This document shows, in pieces, positions 11,072 to 20,446 of a stretch of 64,000 nucleotides of DNA. Origin of the DNA: Candidatus Kosakonia sp. 282A-S69. Its GTDB lineage: Bacteria; Pseudomonadota; Gammaproteobacteria; Enterobacterales; Enterobacteriaceae. The notes below the pieces were generated by a model that was given only the letters and a program-made list of their open reading frames with translations, searched no databases and was not told where the DNA came from. The stretch lies in NCBI RefSeq assembly GCF_029433855.1, contig NZ_JAROAU010000003.1, positions 1,537,572-1,601,571 of the forward strand, given 5' to 3'. Both the position numbers and the translations under genes were made by a program. How positions within the stretch are numbered: position 1 is the stretch's first letter; the number at the start of each line of letters is the position of its first letter.

Positions 11072-11659
11072 TCACTTCAGCAGGTGTCCCATTTTTTCCG
11101 CTTTAGTATCAAGATAGTGCTCATTCTCCGGATTGCGCCCCACAATCAGCGGCACGCGCTCGACGATGTTGATCCCGGCTTCGGTCAGAATCTCCACTTT
11201 CTTCGGGTTATTGGTCAGCAGACGCACTTCATCCACCGCCAGTAATTTGAACATATCGGCGCAGAGGGTGAAGTCACGCTCGTCGGCGGCAAAACCAAGC
11301 TGATGGTTTGCTTCAACGGTGTCATAGCCCTGATCCTGCAATGCATAGGCGCGAATCTTGTTCAGCAAGCCGATATTACGGCCCTCCTGCCGATGGTAGA
11401 CCAGGACACCGCGGCCCTCTTCAGCAATGTGATTGAGCGCTGCTTCAAGCTGGAAGCCGCAGTCGCAGCGCAGGCTGAACAGTGCATCGCCGGTTAAACA
11501 CTCGGAGTGGACACGTGCGAGAACGGGCAACTGCCCGGAAATATCACCATAGACCAGGGCCACATGATCCTGTCCGGTTGCCAGTTCTTCAAAACCCACC
11601 ATCAGGAAGTCGCCCCATGGGGTTGGCAGTTTGGCTTCTGCCACACGTTTAAGTTGCAT
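11072..11659 (-). CDS. ribA: GTP cyclohydrolase II
   Basis: First committed step of riboflavin synthesis: GTP to 2,5-diamino-6-ribosylamino-pyrimidinone 5'-phosphate, formate and pyrophosphate. The 195-residue protein has the three zinc cysteines in [16 protein letters not shown], the [11 protein letters not shown] phosphate-binding segment, and the [11 protein letters not shown]-type C-terminal motif (here [14 protein letters not shown]). The start ATG has GGAG upstream. It is a stand-alone RibA, not fused to RibB, as in E. coli. Confidence 0.97.
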   Translation of the reverse strand: MQLKRVAEAKLPTPWGDFLMVGFEELATGQDHVALVYGDISGQLPVLARVHSECLTGDALFSLRCDCGFQLEAALNHIAEEGRGVLVYHRQEGRNIGLLNKIRAYALQDQGYDTVEANHQLGFAADERDFTLCADMFKLLAVDEVRLLTNNPKKVEILTEAGINIVERVPLIVGRNPENEHYLDTKAEKMGHLLK

Positions 11660-11853
11660 GTAAATCTCCGGATTATTTGGGCGCAGCGCGCACCGTTAAC
11701 CTGTAAATTTTCTGAATGGCGCCATTCTGCCACAAGGCCCCCATTGCCGCCTATATCTGAGCGGTCAATACCGCATAAACGCCCAAACGCGTCGTTTCAG
11801 CGAAACTGTCATTTTTCGGTTATGATTGTGTAACTTACGCACAAGGAGATGAG

Positions 11854-12618
11854 ATGCTGTCTATTGCTAAGCGAACGACCGCGGGCGCGGCGATTTTATT
11901 GATTATGCCGCTGGCTGTCTGGATCTCTGGCTGGAGCTGGGAGCCCGGGCAAAACCACTGGTGGCTGCGCGTACTCTTCTGGATGACCGAAACGGTAACA
12001 CAACCCTGGGGCATTATCACGCACGTGGTGCTCTGCGCCTGGTTCCTGTGGTGCTTACGTTTTCGTCTGAAAGCCGCACTAATGCTCTTTGTGATCCTCG
12101 GTTGCGCGATTGTGGCCGGGCAGGGGGTGAAATCCTTCGTCAAGGGGCAGGTGCAGGAGCCGCGTCCCTTCGTCTTATGGCTGGAAAAAGAGCACTCCAT
12201 CCCAACCGATCAGTTTTACAGCTTGAAACGTAAAGAGCGGGGCGCGCTGGTGAAAGAGCAACTCGCCAGCCAGCATGATATTCCCGGTTTTTTACGCCAC
12301 CACTGGCAAAAAGAGACCGGCTTTGCCTTCCCGTCTGGCCATACCATGTTTGCCGCCAGCTGGGCGCTGCTCGGCGTCGGGCTGCTGTGGCCACGCAGAA
12401 GGAGATGGACTATCGTGATTCTGCTCGCCTGGGCGACGAGTGTGATGGGCAGTCGTTTGTTGCTGGGCATGCACTGGCCGCGCGATTTAGCGGTAGCCAC
12501 GCTTATCTCCTGGATTCTGGTCACGCTGGCGACATGGCTGGCGCAGCGCATCTGCGGGCCACTCACGCCGCCAGCGGAAGAGGTGCCGGAGATCGTCGAG
12601 CGTGACAGCGAGACTTGA
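11854..12618 (+). CDS. pgpB: Phosphatidylglycerophosphatase B
   Basis: Inner-membrane PAP2-family phosphatase acting on phosphatidylglycerophosphate, and in E. coli also on undecaprenyl pyrophosphate and phosphatidate. Its 254 residues match E. coli PgpB. Several hydrophobic helices are visible (starting near 11-30, 50-65, 70-90), with the three catalytic motifs KGQVQEPRP, PSGHTMFA and SRLLLGMHWPRDL in order, the last two holding the catalytic histidines. AAGGAG precedes the ATG. It is divergent from ribA. Confidence 0.96.
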   Translation: MLSIAKRTTAGAAILLIMPLAVWISGWSWEPGQNHWWLRVLFWMTETVTQPWGIITHVVLCAWFLWCLRFRLKAALMLFVILGCAIVAGQGVKSFVKGQVQEPRPFVLWLEKEHSIPTDQFYSLKRKERGALVKEQLASQHDIPGFLRHHWQKETGFAFPSGHTMFAASWALLGVGLLWPRRRRWTIVILLAWATSVMGSRLLLGMHWPRDLAVATLISWILVTLATWLAQRICGPLTPPAEEVPEIVERDSET

Positions 12619-12758
12619 TTTCCATCATTTCGCCCGCAAATCAGAAATTAACATTATGCATTTCCATTTCGCGGCGGGCGCTAAAATGGTAGTTTATAAG
12701 GCTTGTGGCAGTCAGTTGCACATAAATTCATCGCACGAACCACATAACGGGATGTAAT

Positions 12759-13067
12759 GTGAAATATTTACTCATTTTTTTACTGGTGTTAGCGATTTTT
12801 GTCGTGTCGATTACGCTTGGTGCGCAAAACGATCAGCAAGTCACGTTTAATTATCTCCTCGCACAGGGTGAATATCGCATCTCTACGCTGTTGGCCGTGC
12901 TGTTTGCCACCGGTTTCGCAATCGGCTGGCTGATTTGCGGTCTCTTCTGGTTACGCGTGCGCGTTTCCCTCGCTCGTGCAGAACGTAAAATTAAACGCCT
13001 CGAGCAGCAGCTTGCTCCCGCCGCGGACGTTCCGGTTACGCCCGGTACGCCGGCGGTGAAGGAATAA
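12759..13067 (+). CDS. lapA: LapA, lipopolysaccharide assembly protein A
   Basis: Small inner-membrane protein (102 residues) with two membrane helices (about 2-22 and 43-65) and a cytoplasmic, charged coiled-coil tail (VRVSLARAERKIKRLEQQL). It starts with GTG, as in E. coli, preceded by GGGATG. It is the upstream partner of lapB, six bases apart, and the pair forms a heat-shock-associated operon involved in LPS assembly. Confidence 0.94.
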   Translation: MKYLLIFLLVLAIFVVSITLGAQNDQQVTFNYLLAQGEYRISTLLAVLFATGFAIGWLICGLFWLRVRVSLARAERKIKRLEQQLAPAADVPVTPGTPAVKE

Positions 13068-13073
13068 TATTTT

Positions 13074-14243
13074 ATGCTGGAGTTGCTGTTTCTGTTGTTG
13101 CCTGTCGCAGCGGCCTATGGCTGGTATATGGGGCGCAGAAATGCTCAACAAACCAAACAGGATGAGGCGAACCGGCTGTCGCGTGAATACGTGGCCGGGG
13201 TTAACCTTTTACTGAGTAATCAGCAGGACAAAGCGGTAGACCTCTTTCTCGATATGTTGAAAGAGGATACCGGCACGGTCGAGGCACACCTGACCCTCGG
13301 CAATCTGTTCCGTTCGCGCGGTGAAGTTGACCGCGCTATCCGCATCCATCAAACCCTGATGGAGAGCGCCTCCCTCTCATACGATCAGCGCCTGTTAGCG
13401 GTGCAGCAGCTTGGCCGCGATTATATGGCGGCCGGTATGTACGATCGCGCCGAAGATATGTTTAACCAACTGGTGGATGAGACCGATTTTCGCGTCAGCG
13501 CGTTGCAACAGCTGCTGCAGATCTACCAGGCAACCAGCGACTGGCAGAAGGCGATTGATGTCGCCGAGCGTTTGGTGAAGCTGGGTAAAGATAAGCAGCG
13601 CGGTGAAATTGCTCATTTCTACTGCGAGCTTGCGCTGCAGCAGATGGGCAATGAAGATATGGATCGCGCCATGGCGCTGCTGAAGAAGGGCGCCGCTGCC
13701 GATCGCGACAGCGCGCGCGTCTCCATCATGATGGGGCGCGTCTTCATGGCAAGCGGTGACTACGCCAAAGCGGTAGAGAGCCTGTTGCGGGTCATTGACC
13801 AGGATAAAGACCTGGTCAGCGAAACGCTGGAGATGCTGCAAACCTGCTATCTGCAGTTGGGTAAAACCGAGGAGTGGGCGGATTTCCTGCAGCGTTGCGT
13901 TGAGGAGAACACTGGCGCGGCTGCCGAACTGATGCTGGCGGAGATCGTTGAGCGCCGCGAGGGGGCAGATGCCGCGCAGGGTTACGTTACGCGGCAGCTG
14001 CAGCGCCACCCGACCATGCGTGTGTTCCATAAACTGATGGACTACCATCTCAACGAAGCCGAAGAGGGCCGGGCGAAAGAGAGCCTGATGGTACTGCGCG
14101 AAATGGTGGGCGAGCAGATACGCAGCAAGCCGCGCTATCGCTGCCATAAATGCGGTTTTACGGCCTATACCATGTACTGGCACTGCCCATCCTGCCGCGC
14201 CTGGTCGACGGTTAAACCGATTCGCGGTCTCGACGGACAGTGA
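13074..14243 (+). CDS. lapB: LapB, LPS assembly/LpxC-regulating TPR protein
   Basis: Inner-membrane-anchored cytoplasmic protein that, in E. coli, delivers LpxC to FtsH for degradation and coordinates LPS synthesis. 389 residues: one N-terminal membrane helix (about 1-20), a long TPR superhelix (about 35-350) and a C-terminal rubredoxin-like metal site with two Cys pairs (CHKCG and CPSC) near the end. All four cysteines are present. It is cotranscribed with lapA. Confidence 0.96.
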   Translation: MLELLFLLLPVAAAYGWYMGRRNAQQTKQDEANRLSREYVAGVNLLLSNQQDKAVDLFLDMLKEDTGTVEAHLTLGNLFRSRGEVDRAIRIHQTLMESASLSYDQRLLAVQQLGRDYMAAGMYDRAEDMFNQLVDETDFRVSALQQLLQIYQATSDWQKAIDVAERLVKLGKDKQRGEIAHFYCELALQQMGNEDMDRAMALLKKGAAADRDSARVSIMMGRVFMASGDYAKAVESLLRVIDQDKDLVSETLEMLQTCYLQLGKTEEWADFLQRCVEENTGAAAELMLAEIVERREGADAAQGYVTRQLQRHPTMRVFHKLMDYHLNEAEEGRAKESLMVLREMVGEQIRSKPRYRCHKCGFTAYTMYWHCPSCRAWSTVKPIRGLDGQ

Positions 14244-14429
14244 TTTTTTAAAAATAATCATTTTAGTTACAACATACTTCTAGAGTGTGTTTTGACGGTT
14301 CCATCAGCAGCTGTGCAATCAGCGCTTTACAGGCCAGGGAACTGTCATTTCGCGCGCGGCGCAGGTAGAATGCTGCCCGTTTATCCATTTTGCGCCTGAG
14401 CGGGTGCCCTCATTTCAGAAGGTCTGATC

Positions 14430-15170
14430 ATGACGTCCACTGCTTTATCGACTTCCCGCGCGGTTACCGACTCTCCGGTCGTAGTCGCTCTCGATTACGC
14501 CAACCGTGATAACGCCCTGGCTTTTGTAGAGCGCATCGATCCGCGCGATTGCCGCCTGAAAGTGGGCAAAGAGATGTTCACCCTCTTCGGGCCGCAATTT
14601 GTGCGCGAGCTGCAGCAGCGCGGTTTCGATATCTTCCTCGATCTCAAATTCCACGACATTCCCAATACCACGGCGCACGCGGTAAAAGCGGCAGCCGATC
14701 TGGGCGTCTGGATGGTGAACGTCCACGCTTCGGGTGGCGCACGCATGATGACCGCAGCCAAAGAGGCGTTGCTACCGTTTGGCGCAGATGCACCGCTGCT
14801 GATTGCGGTTACCGTGTTAACCAGTATGGAAGCGAGTGATTTACAGGATCTCGGCATTGCCGCCACGCCTGCGGAGCACGCCGAACGCCTGGCGCGCCTC
14901 ACACAGCAGTGCGGGCTTGATGGTGTGGTCTGCTCGGCGCAGGAAGCGGTGCGTTTCAAAAGCGAACTTGGGCATTCATTTAAACTGGTCACCCCGGGTA
15001 TCCGCCCACAGGGCAGCGACGCGGGCGATCAGCGGCGGATTATGACGCCGGAGCAGGCGCTGCAAGCCGGTGTCGATTACATGGTTATTGGACGCCCGGT
15101 CACCCAATCTGCTGATCCGGCGCAAACTCTGAAAGCCATTAACGCCTCGTTAGGTAAGGGGAGAGCATGA
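14430..15170 (+). CDS. pyrF: Orotidine 5'-phosphate decarboxylase
   Basis: Last step of de novo UMP synthesis. 246 residues (E. coli 245). The catalytic segment [10 protein letters not shown] with the Asp-Lys-Asp network is intact, as are the N-terminal VALDY and the C-terminal phosphate-binding [14 protein letters not shown] lies before ATG 14430. The stop overlaps the yciH start by 4 nt (ATGA), the same coupling as in E. coli. Confidence 0.98.
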   Translation: MTSTALSTSRAVTDSPVVVALDYANRDNALAFVERIDPRDCRLKVGKEMFTLFGPQFVRELQQRGFDIFLDLKFHDIPNTTAHAVKAAADLGVWMVNVHASGGARMMTAAKEALLPFGADAPLLIAVTVLTSMEASDLQDLGIAATPAEHAERLARLTQQCGLDGVVCSAQEAVRFKSELGHSFKLVTPGIRPQGSDAGDQRRIMTPEQALQAGVDYMVIGRPVTQSADPAQTLKAINASLGKGRA

Positions 15171-15493
15171 TGGATAACAACAGCCGTCTGGTCTACTCCA
15201 CCGAAACCGGGCGCATTGAGGAAGAGAAAACGCCAGTAGCGCGCCCAAAAGGCGACGGTATAGTGCGTATCCAGCGCCAGACCAGCGGGCGTAAAGGCAA
15301 AGGCGTCTGTTTAATCACCGGCATCGATCTTGATGATGACGCGCTAACTAAACTGGCGGCAGAGCTGAAGAAGAAATGTGGCTGTGGCGGGGCGGTGAAA
15401 GAGGGCGTAATTGAGATTCAGGGTGATAAACGCGATCTGCTCAAAACACTGCTCGAAGCAAAAGGCATGGAAGTGAAACTTGCCGGTGGTTAA
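15167..15493 (+). CDS. yciH: YciH, SUI1/eIF1-like translation factor
   Basis: 108-residue protein of the SUI1 (eIF1) fold; in E. coli it is a non-essential factor proposed to affect start-site fidelity or to inhibit translation under stress. The conserved core GKGVCLITG...[12 protein letters not shown]...IQGDKRD is unmistakable. It is translated from an ATG overlapping the pyrF stop, so its output should follow pyrF expression. A terminator follows within ten bases. Confidence 0.95.
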   Translation: MMDNNSRLVYSTETGRIEEEKTPVARPKGDGIVRIQRQTSGRKGKGVCLITGIDLDDDALTKLAAELKKKCGCGGAVKEGVIEIQGDKRDLLKTLLEAKGMEVKLAGG

Positions 15494-15500
15494 AAGAGGA

Positions 15501-15530
15501 AAGGCCGCGTTATTCACGCGGCCTTTTATT
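15501..15530 (+). terminator. pyrF-yciH terminator
   Basis: GGCCGCGT (15503-15510) / ACGCGGCC (15516-15523) stem, five-base loop, T4 then ATT. Confidence 0.9.
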
Positions 15531-15600
15531 TACATAATTTTTAAATCAGACCTGAAAGAAAGTAGATTTCTTGATATTTTTTTGCCGTAGTACCGACTAA

Positions 15601-15822
15601 TTATTTACCAACCTGATGGCCAATAATACCGCCGACTGCTGCGCCGCCCAGCGTGCCGAGCGTACTGCCGTCTGTTAATACAGCACCACCAAGCGCGCCC
15701 GCACCCGCGCCAATCGCGGTGTTACGAGAACGTTTATCCCAGTGACCACAAGCACTCAGAGACATTGCCAGGGTAACTGCCAGTACTGCCGCGGCCATTT
15801 TTTTACTTGTTAACATCATCAT
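15601..15822 (-). CDS. osmB: OsmB, osmotically inducible lipoprotein
   Basis: Outer-membrane lipoprotein of 73 residues. The signal peptide ends in the lipobox LSAC (Cys25), followed by a short charged stretch and a glycine-zipper region (GAGAGALGGAVL...GGAAVGGIIG) that may insert in the membrane. It begins with three consecutive ATG codons; the first has AGGAG at good spacing, making it one residue longer than E. coli OsmB. A perfect sigma-S type -10 lies upstream, in keeping with induction by osmotic shock and stationary phase. Confidence 0.95.
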   Translation of the reverse strand: MMMLTSKKMAAAVLAVTLAMSLSACGHWDKRSRNTAIGAGAGALGGAVLTDGSTLGTLGGAAVGGIIGHQVGK

Positions 15823-15865
15823 ACTTTCTCCTGAATAATCGATTCACGGAATCAGAGGCACTCTA

Positions 15866-15872
15866 AGTATAG
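15866..15872 (-). promoter_or_regulatory. osmB promoter -10 (sigma-S type)
   Basis: On the minus strand these bases read CTATACT, the full consensus extended -10 of sigma-S-dependent promoters. Transcription would start near 15859, about 37 bases before the osmB start codon. The sigma assignment is inference from the motif and from known osmB biology. Confidence 0.6.
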
Positions 15873-16074
15873 TCTTAGAAATAATCTCAACGCTCTTCCG
15901 TGAAACCTTGCTGCGCAGGGGTAATGCAATCACCTCGGTGATAATTACTCCCTGTTATATCGCTGATAATAATTTTACGCAGCGGCAGGCAACAAGCCAG
16001 GTAAAAACTCTTAATAAAAAGCTCAGAATCGTCTCAGAAAATAGAGAGATAGCCCGCCTTAGCGGGCAAAATAA

Positions 16075-16833
16075 TCAGATGTTGGATGGGCTTTGAACAA
16101 TATCGATAATCAGCCCCGCCTCTGTGAGCTGACGTTGTGCCTCGGTGGAGATCGCATCGTCTGTAATGACGCGCTGAAAGCGGTCAACTGGCCCCAGCGT
16201 GTAAGGGTGCACCACACCGAATTTAGAGCTGTCTGTCAGCACTATCGCCTCGCTGCCTTTTTCCAGCACGGCATTCACCACATCGGTGCGCATCATGTCG
16301 CGACCGGTAAAACCTGTCTCCGGATGCCAGCCATCAATCCCGATGAACGCTTTACTGAAATGCACCTGCGAGATGTACTGGCGCGTCAGCGGCCCCACCA
16401 TGCTTTCACTCTTTTTCTGGTAGATACCGCCGAGCAAAATCACTTCACACTGCGCCGATTTAAGCAGGTGCGCGATGTAGCTGCTGACCGTAATGATGGT
16501 GATGTCACGCTGCTCGCCCAGCTTACGGGCGAGAAGGGCATTGCTGCTGCCGTTCTCAATAAACACCGTTTCACCGGCGCGCACCAGCGAGGCGGCAAAA
16601 TCGGCCAGTTCGCGCTTTACGGCATAATTAGTCAGCATCCGCGTTTCGACATCTTCGCTGTCGAGCGGCACGGCAAACCCGTGTGTGCGACGTAAATAGC
16701 TCTGCTTTTCCAGCGTATTCAGATCCTGGCGAATCGTCACTTCAGAAACGCCGGTCATGCGGGCAAGATCGGCGACGCTCATCTGCCCTTTATCAATGAC
16801 CGTTTGCAAAATAAGTTGTTGTCGGGAATTCAT
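16075..16833 (-). CDS. yciT: DeoR-family transcriptional regulator YciT
   Basis: Repressor of the DeoR family. 252 residues from ATG 16833 (MNSRQQ, aligning with E. coli YciT); an in-frame GTG two codons earlier is less likely. The N-terminal helix-turn-helix (about 17-38, [24 protein letters not shown]) is followed by the sugar-phosphate-sensing DeoR C-terminal domain ([23 protein letters not shown]). In E. coli it has been linked to osmolarity-related gene control. A GCCCGC/GCGGGC hairpin just beyond the stop (16052-16067) may end transcription, but it lacks a clean T-run. Confidence 0.92.
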   Translation of the reverse strand: MNSRQQLILQTVIDKGQMSVADLARMTGVSEVTIRQDLNTLEKQSYLRRTHGFAVPLDSEDVETRMLTNYAVKRELADFAASLVRAGETVFIENGSSNALLARKLGEQRDITIITVSSYIAHLLKSAQCEVILLGGIYQKKSESMVGPLTRQYISQVHFSKAFIGIDGWHPETGFTGRDMMRTDVVNAVLEKGSEAIVLTDSSKFGVVHPYTLGPVDRFQRVITDDAISTEAQRQLTEAGLIIDIVQSPSNI

Positions 16834-16919
16834 AGCCACACTTTGTTATCGTTCGCGCAAATGGAGATCGCCACGACTGCGGTAGCATTCCCGGCTGCCG
16901 CATCATGGCGAAAAGTTAC

Positions 16920-17102
16920 TTAAATTTCCCAGGGCGTTTTCGTCGTGCCTGAGTGGGGAGCCTGGTTACTGTTATCGAGATCCCGTAACTCCATTTTCAG
17001 AATTTCGAGATTACGGATAGCGGACTGATAATCTCCGGCCACCAGAATATCGAGCACGGTATCGATCCGGCCAGCCAGCTGCTTCACATCGATCTCTGCC
17101 AT
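16920..17102 (-). CDS. yciZ: YciZ family protein (DUF2594)
   Basis: 60-residue small protein; E. coli YciZ has 57. The core [25 protein letters not shown] and the terminal PWEI are the family signature. It is an all-helical cytoplasmic protein of unknown role. AAGG lies just before the ATG. It is divergent from rpfF across 189 bases and upstream of yciT on the same strand. Confidence 0.9.
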   Translation of the reverse strand: MAEIDVKQLAGRIDTVLDILVAGDYQSAIRNLEILKMELRDLDNSNQAPHSGTTKTPWEI

Positions 17103-17291
17103 ACCTTCACCTCTTCATCGAAAAACGAATAAATTCAATGATGCAGAAAAGCGTTTAAAAAGAGAAGGGAAAAAACAGATCGCAAGCGCTTCTCTGCATG
17201 AAGTATATATTCATCCTCCCGCCCGTGGTCGGTTCAGCGCGTGACGTAGTCTTTGCAGGCGCGCAACGCGCACTATCTGGAGGAATACGCA

Positions 17292-18161
17292 ATGACGATA
17301 AGTAATCAACCGACCTGCAAACTCTTCACCGATGAACAACGTTTCACGCAACTCTCAGGTTTTTATGAAGAGGAGCGGCGCACCGTGTGGATGATGCTGC
17401 GCGCCAGGCCGCGACCCTGCTTTAATCACCAACTGATTGAGGAGATAATGAACCTCTCCTGGCTGGTCAAACAGTGCGGCTTTGCCGTCGATTTCTGGGT
17501 CACCGGATCGCTGGTACCCGGCATGTTCAACACTGGCGGCGATCTGCACTTTTTTGTTGAGTGCATCAAAAACGGACGTCGCGAAGCGCTGCGCGCCTAT
17601 GCCCGCGCTTGCGTGGATTGTGTTCATGCCGCATCACGCGGTTTTGACACTGGTGCTATTTCGTTGGCAATGATTGAAGGGAGCGCACTCGGCGGCGGGT
17701 TTGAGGCAGCACTGGCGCACCATTTTGTGCTGGCCCAGCGCGATGCGCGTCTCGGTTTCCCGGAGATCGCCTTTAACCTCTTTCCCGGCATGGGAGCCTA
17801 CTCATTAGTGACCCGCCGTTCGGGGATGAAGCTGGCTGAAGAACTAATCTACAAAGGGGAGGCTCATTCGGCAGAGTGGTATGCGCCAAAAGGGCTGGTC
17901 GATGTCGCTTTTGAAGAGGGGCAAGGCTTTATCGCCGTACGCACCTTTATCGATACGCTACAGCCCCGCCTCAATGGCGTACGCGCTATGCTCAGGGCGC
18001 GCCAGCGCGTACTGCAACTGCCGCGCAGTGAGCTGATGGATATTACGGAAGATTGGGTGGAAGCCGCCTTCTGCCTGCAAGCGAAAGATATCGCCTATAT
18101 GGAGCGCCTGGTGCTGTTGCAAAACCGCCATACGGCGGTTTTGCTCAGTAAAGCAGGTTAA
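17292..18161 (+). CDS. rpfF: RpfF, DSF-family fatty-acid signal synthase
   Basis: Enoyl-CoA hydratase/isomerase-fold enzyme that makes cis-2-unsaturated fatty-acid signals (DSF/BDSF) from acyl-ACP. The frame opens at 17253, but ATG 17292 has GGAGG eight bases upstream and gives 289 residues, the length of characterised RpfF proteins. The two catalytic glutamates are E138 (GGGFEAAL) and E158 (GFPEIAF), spaced 20 apart like E141 and E161 of Xanthomonas RpfF. An oxyanion-hole segment (GSALGGG) is present. The gene is absent at this locus in E. coli K-12. It lies convergent to rpfR, with stop codons overlapping by 4 nt. Confidence 0.92.
   Translation: MTISNQPTCKLFTDEQRFTQLSGFYEEERRTVWMMLRARPRPCFNHQLIEEIMNLSWLVKQCGFAVDFWVTGSLVPGMFNTGGDLHFFVECIKNGRREALRAYARACVDCVHAASRGFDTGAISLAMIEGSALGGGFEAALAHHFVLAQRDARLGFPEIAFNLFPGMGAYSLVTRRSGMKLAEELIYKGEAHSAEWYAPKGLVDVAFEEGQGFIAVRTFIDTLQPRLNGVRAMLRARQRVLQLPRSELMDITEDWVEAAFCLQAKDIAYMERLVLLQNRHTAVLLSKAG
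18121..18142. terminator. Intrinsic terminator inside the 3' end of rpfF, serving rpfR
   Basis: AAAACCGCC (18121-18129) and GGCGGTTTT (18134-18142) form a perfect 9-bp stem with a four-base loop and T4 on either strand. On the minus strand it begins 15 bases beyond the rpfR stop and is well placed as its terminator. On the plus strand it lies within the last codons of rpfF. Confidence 0.7.
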
Positions 18162-20149
18162 CGCGCCTTGCGTGGCGGGTAGCGTTTAAACCACCGTTCA
18201 AACGCGGCAGCGGGCATCGGTCTGGCGAACAGAAACCCCTGCCGCTCATGCACGCCATTGTCGGTCAAAAACGCATCCTCCTGCTCACTCTCCACCCCTT
18301 CGGCAATCACCTGCAAATTAAGCGCCTGCGCGACCGCGACAATCGCGCGCACCAGCGATTGTGAAATCGGTTGTTGATGAATATCGCGCACGAAGCTCTG
18401 ATCGAGTTTGATGGCGTTAAGCGGAAAGCGCGCCAGCTGCGAGAGTGAGGAGTAGCCGGTGCCAAAGTCATCCAGATGCACCTGCGCCCCCAGCGCGCTG
18501 AACTGCTGGATCACAGAGAGTGCCAGCGCTTCGTTCTCAATAATGCAGCTTTCGGTCAGCTCAACGTCAATCGGGCACTCAGCAAAATGGAGTTCGCTGA
18601 GTGCGCGTTTCACATCACTGAAGATGGTTTGATCGGCGAGTTGTCGCGCAGAGACATTCACCGCCACGCGCAAGTGAATCCCCTGGTCGCGCCATTTCGC
18701 CACTTGCCTTACCACATCCAGCATTACCCAGCGGCCGAGCGGCACAATCAGGCCGGACTCTTCGGCGTAGGAGATAAAATCGAGCGGTGGAATCAGCCCG
18801 CGCTCGGGTGACTGCCAGCGTACCAGCGCTTCCAGGCTGCGCACTTCGCCGTCCCGGTTCACTTTCGGCTGGTAGTGAATCACCAGCTGCTCTTTATCCA
18901 GCGCCTTGCGCAGATTGGTATCGAGCCAGAGATACTCAAACACCCGCTGGTTCATCTCGGCGGAAAACACACAAAACTTGCCGCGACCGCTCTCTTTGGC
19001 GGTATACATCGCGGTATCGGCATTACGGATCAGGCTTTCTCGATCGCAGCCATGTTCCGGTGCGAGGGCGATGCCAAGCGAGCAGCCGGAGTAGATCTCA
19101 ATCAGCCCGATGCGAAATGGCGCACGCAGCCTGCACAAAATGCGCGACGCCATCGCCTCCAGCGCCACTTGCGAGGTGTCGGTCGCCAGCACGATAAACT
19201 CATCGCCGCCAAGACGCGCCAGCACTTGTCCCTCATCAAGACAGCCTAATATGGCCAGCGCAACGGCCTGCAGCAGCTGGTCACCAAACATGTGCCCATA
19301 GGCATCGTTCACTTTTTTGAAGTTATCGAGATCGAGATAGACCACGCCGACATGCGTGTCGCCGCGCGCGGCAACGGCATCGCTAATGCGATCCTGGATA
19401 GCGTTGCGATTGGGCAAACCGGTGACGGTATCGGTATTCGCCAGCACCCTGAGCCGCTCCTGAGCGTGGCGCTCCTCGGTGATATCGGTGCCGGAGCAGA
19501 TGAGATAAACCTCGTTTTTACCGCTGCCGCTGTGGACAAACTTATTGCGGAAGATAAACAGCCGCTGGCCTTTACGCGTCTTGACCCAACGCTCCACTTC
19601 ATAGGAGGAGCCTTCGCGGAAAAACTGGGTGATATTGCGCTTTGAGGCCGCCGCTTCACTGCGGCTCATAAACAGCTTAAAGACGTTTTGCCCAATCACC
19701 TCATGCTCTTTCAGGCCGGTGTACTCTTCGCTCAGGCGATTAAAACGCTGAATGTTGCCCAGCCGGTCAAGGATGACAATCACCGAATTGGCTTCCGACA
19801 CCACCTGCTCCGCAAAAGAGAGACCCTGCACCAGATCGCGGGCGACGGCCTGGGTATCGTCCCACGCCGATGCGCTGCCCGCCCAGGCGTTACGCGTGAT
19901 TTTGCGCCCGACCAGGTGAACCTTCACCTCTTCGCCAAACAGCGTGATGCCCATGGTCAGGCTGGAGGTAATCACCGTCATTGCACGGATCTGCGCCGCC
20001 TGCTCATCCGTCAGCGCGACCACTTGTGTCGTATCGGCATGCTCTTCAGGGGCGAAATGCAGGGCGTTGCTGTCCGCCGTAAGCCGCCAGTAAGGCGTGT
20101 GTGAACCCAGATAGCGAAACAGCATGCTCTGTTCCTGCGTCTCTCTCAT
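18158..20149 (-). CDS. rpfR: RpfR (PdeR/Gmr), PAS-GGDEF-EAL DSF receptor
   Basis: 663-residue cyclic-di-GMP enzyme, E. coli PdeR/YciR counterpart (661). Domains in order: N-terminal RpfF-interaction domain (about 1-95), PAS sensor (about 105-225), GGDEF (about 235-395, motif GGDEF at 314-318) and EAL (about 405-655, EALVR at 440-444, with DDFGTGYSS later). Binding of cis-2 fatty acid to the PAS domain activates the phosphodiesterase. The GGDEF motif is intact, so cyclase activity is possible. The start ATG has GGGAG upstream. The neighbouring rpfF provides the ligand. Confidence 0.95.
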   Translation of the reverse strand: MRETQEQSMLFRYLGSHTPYWRLTADSNALHFAPEEHADTTQVVALTDEQAAQIRAMTVITSSLTMGITLFGEEVKVHLVGRKITRNAWAGSASAWDDTQAVARDLVQGLSFAEQVVSEANSVIVILDRLGNIQRFNRLSEEYTGLKEHEVIGQNVFKLFMSRSEAAASKRNITQFFREGSSYEVERWVKTRKGQRLFIFRNKFVHSGSGKNEVYLICSGTDITEERHAQERLRVLANTDTVTGLPNRNAIQDRISDAVAARGDTHVGVVYLDLDNFKKVNDAYGHMFGDQLLQAVALAILGCLDEGQVLARLGGDEFIVLATDTSQVALEAMASRILCRLRAPFRIGLIEIYSGCSLGIALAPEHGCDRESLIRNADTAMYTAKESGRGKFCVFSAEMNQRVFEYLWLDTNLRKALDKEQLVIHYQPKVNRDGEVRSLEALVRWQSPERGLIPPLDFISYAEESGLIVPLGRWVMLDVVRQVAKWRDQGIHLRVAVNVSARQLADQTIFSDVKRALSELHFAECPIDVELTESCIIENEALALSVIQQFSALGAQVHLDDFGTGYSSLSQLARFPLNAIKLDQSFVRDIHQQPISQSLVRAIVAVAQALNLQVIAEGVESEQEDAFLTDNGVHERQGFLFARPMPAAAFERWFKRYPPRKAR

Positions 20150-20401
20150 GCGTTCTCCCAGCCTGCCCGCCCCAGGACGGGCACCTGTTGATGACCGACA
20201 ACCGCCATTAAAGACAAGGCGGTCCTCCGTTAACGTATTGTTTTTATAGGAGTGGTGAGTAAAGCGTTACCTGGCGTGAAAAGCAGAGACGGCTGCCGCA
20301 CGCAAATGTGGGCGGTAAACAAACCGCTGCCTGATGAGAAGTGTGGTCGGTTTTAGCTATTTATGGGAGGGAAAGTGCTTAAAAATGCGCAATATATCGG
20401 C

Positions 20402-20433
20402 AAAAAACGCTCCCTCCCGGGCGGGAGGGAGCG
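20402..20433 (-). terminator. rnb terminator
   Basis: A perfect 11-bp GC-rich stem (20408-20418 / 20423-20433) with loop GGGC, followed on the minus strand by T6. The bases between it and rpfR (20150-20401) hold no gene I can see and should carry the rpfR promoter. Confidence 0.92.
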
Positions 20434-20446
20434 TATAGCCGGGGCG

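Noticed and set aside
18476-20104. Several long open frames opposite rpfR
   Set aside because: They are antisense shadows of a GC-rich coding gene, with no ribosome-binding sites or family resemblance.
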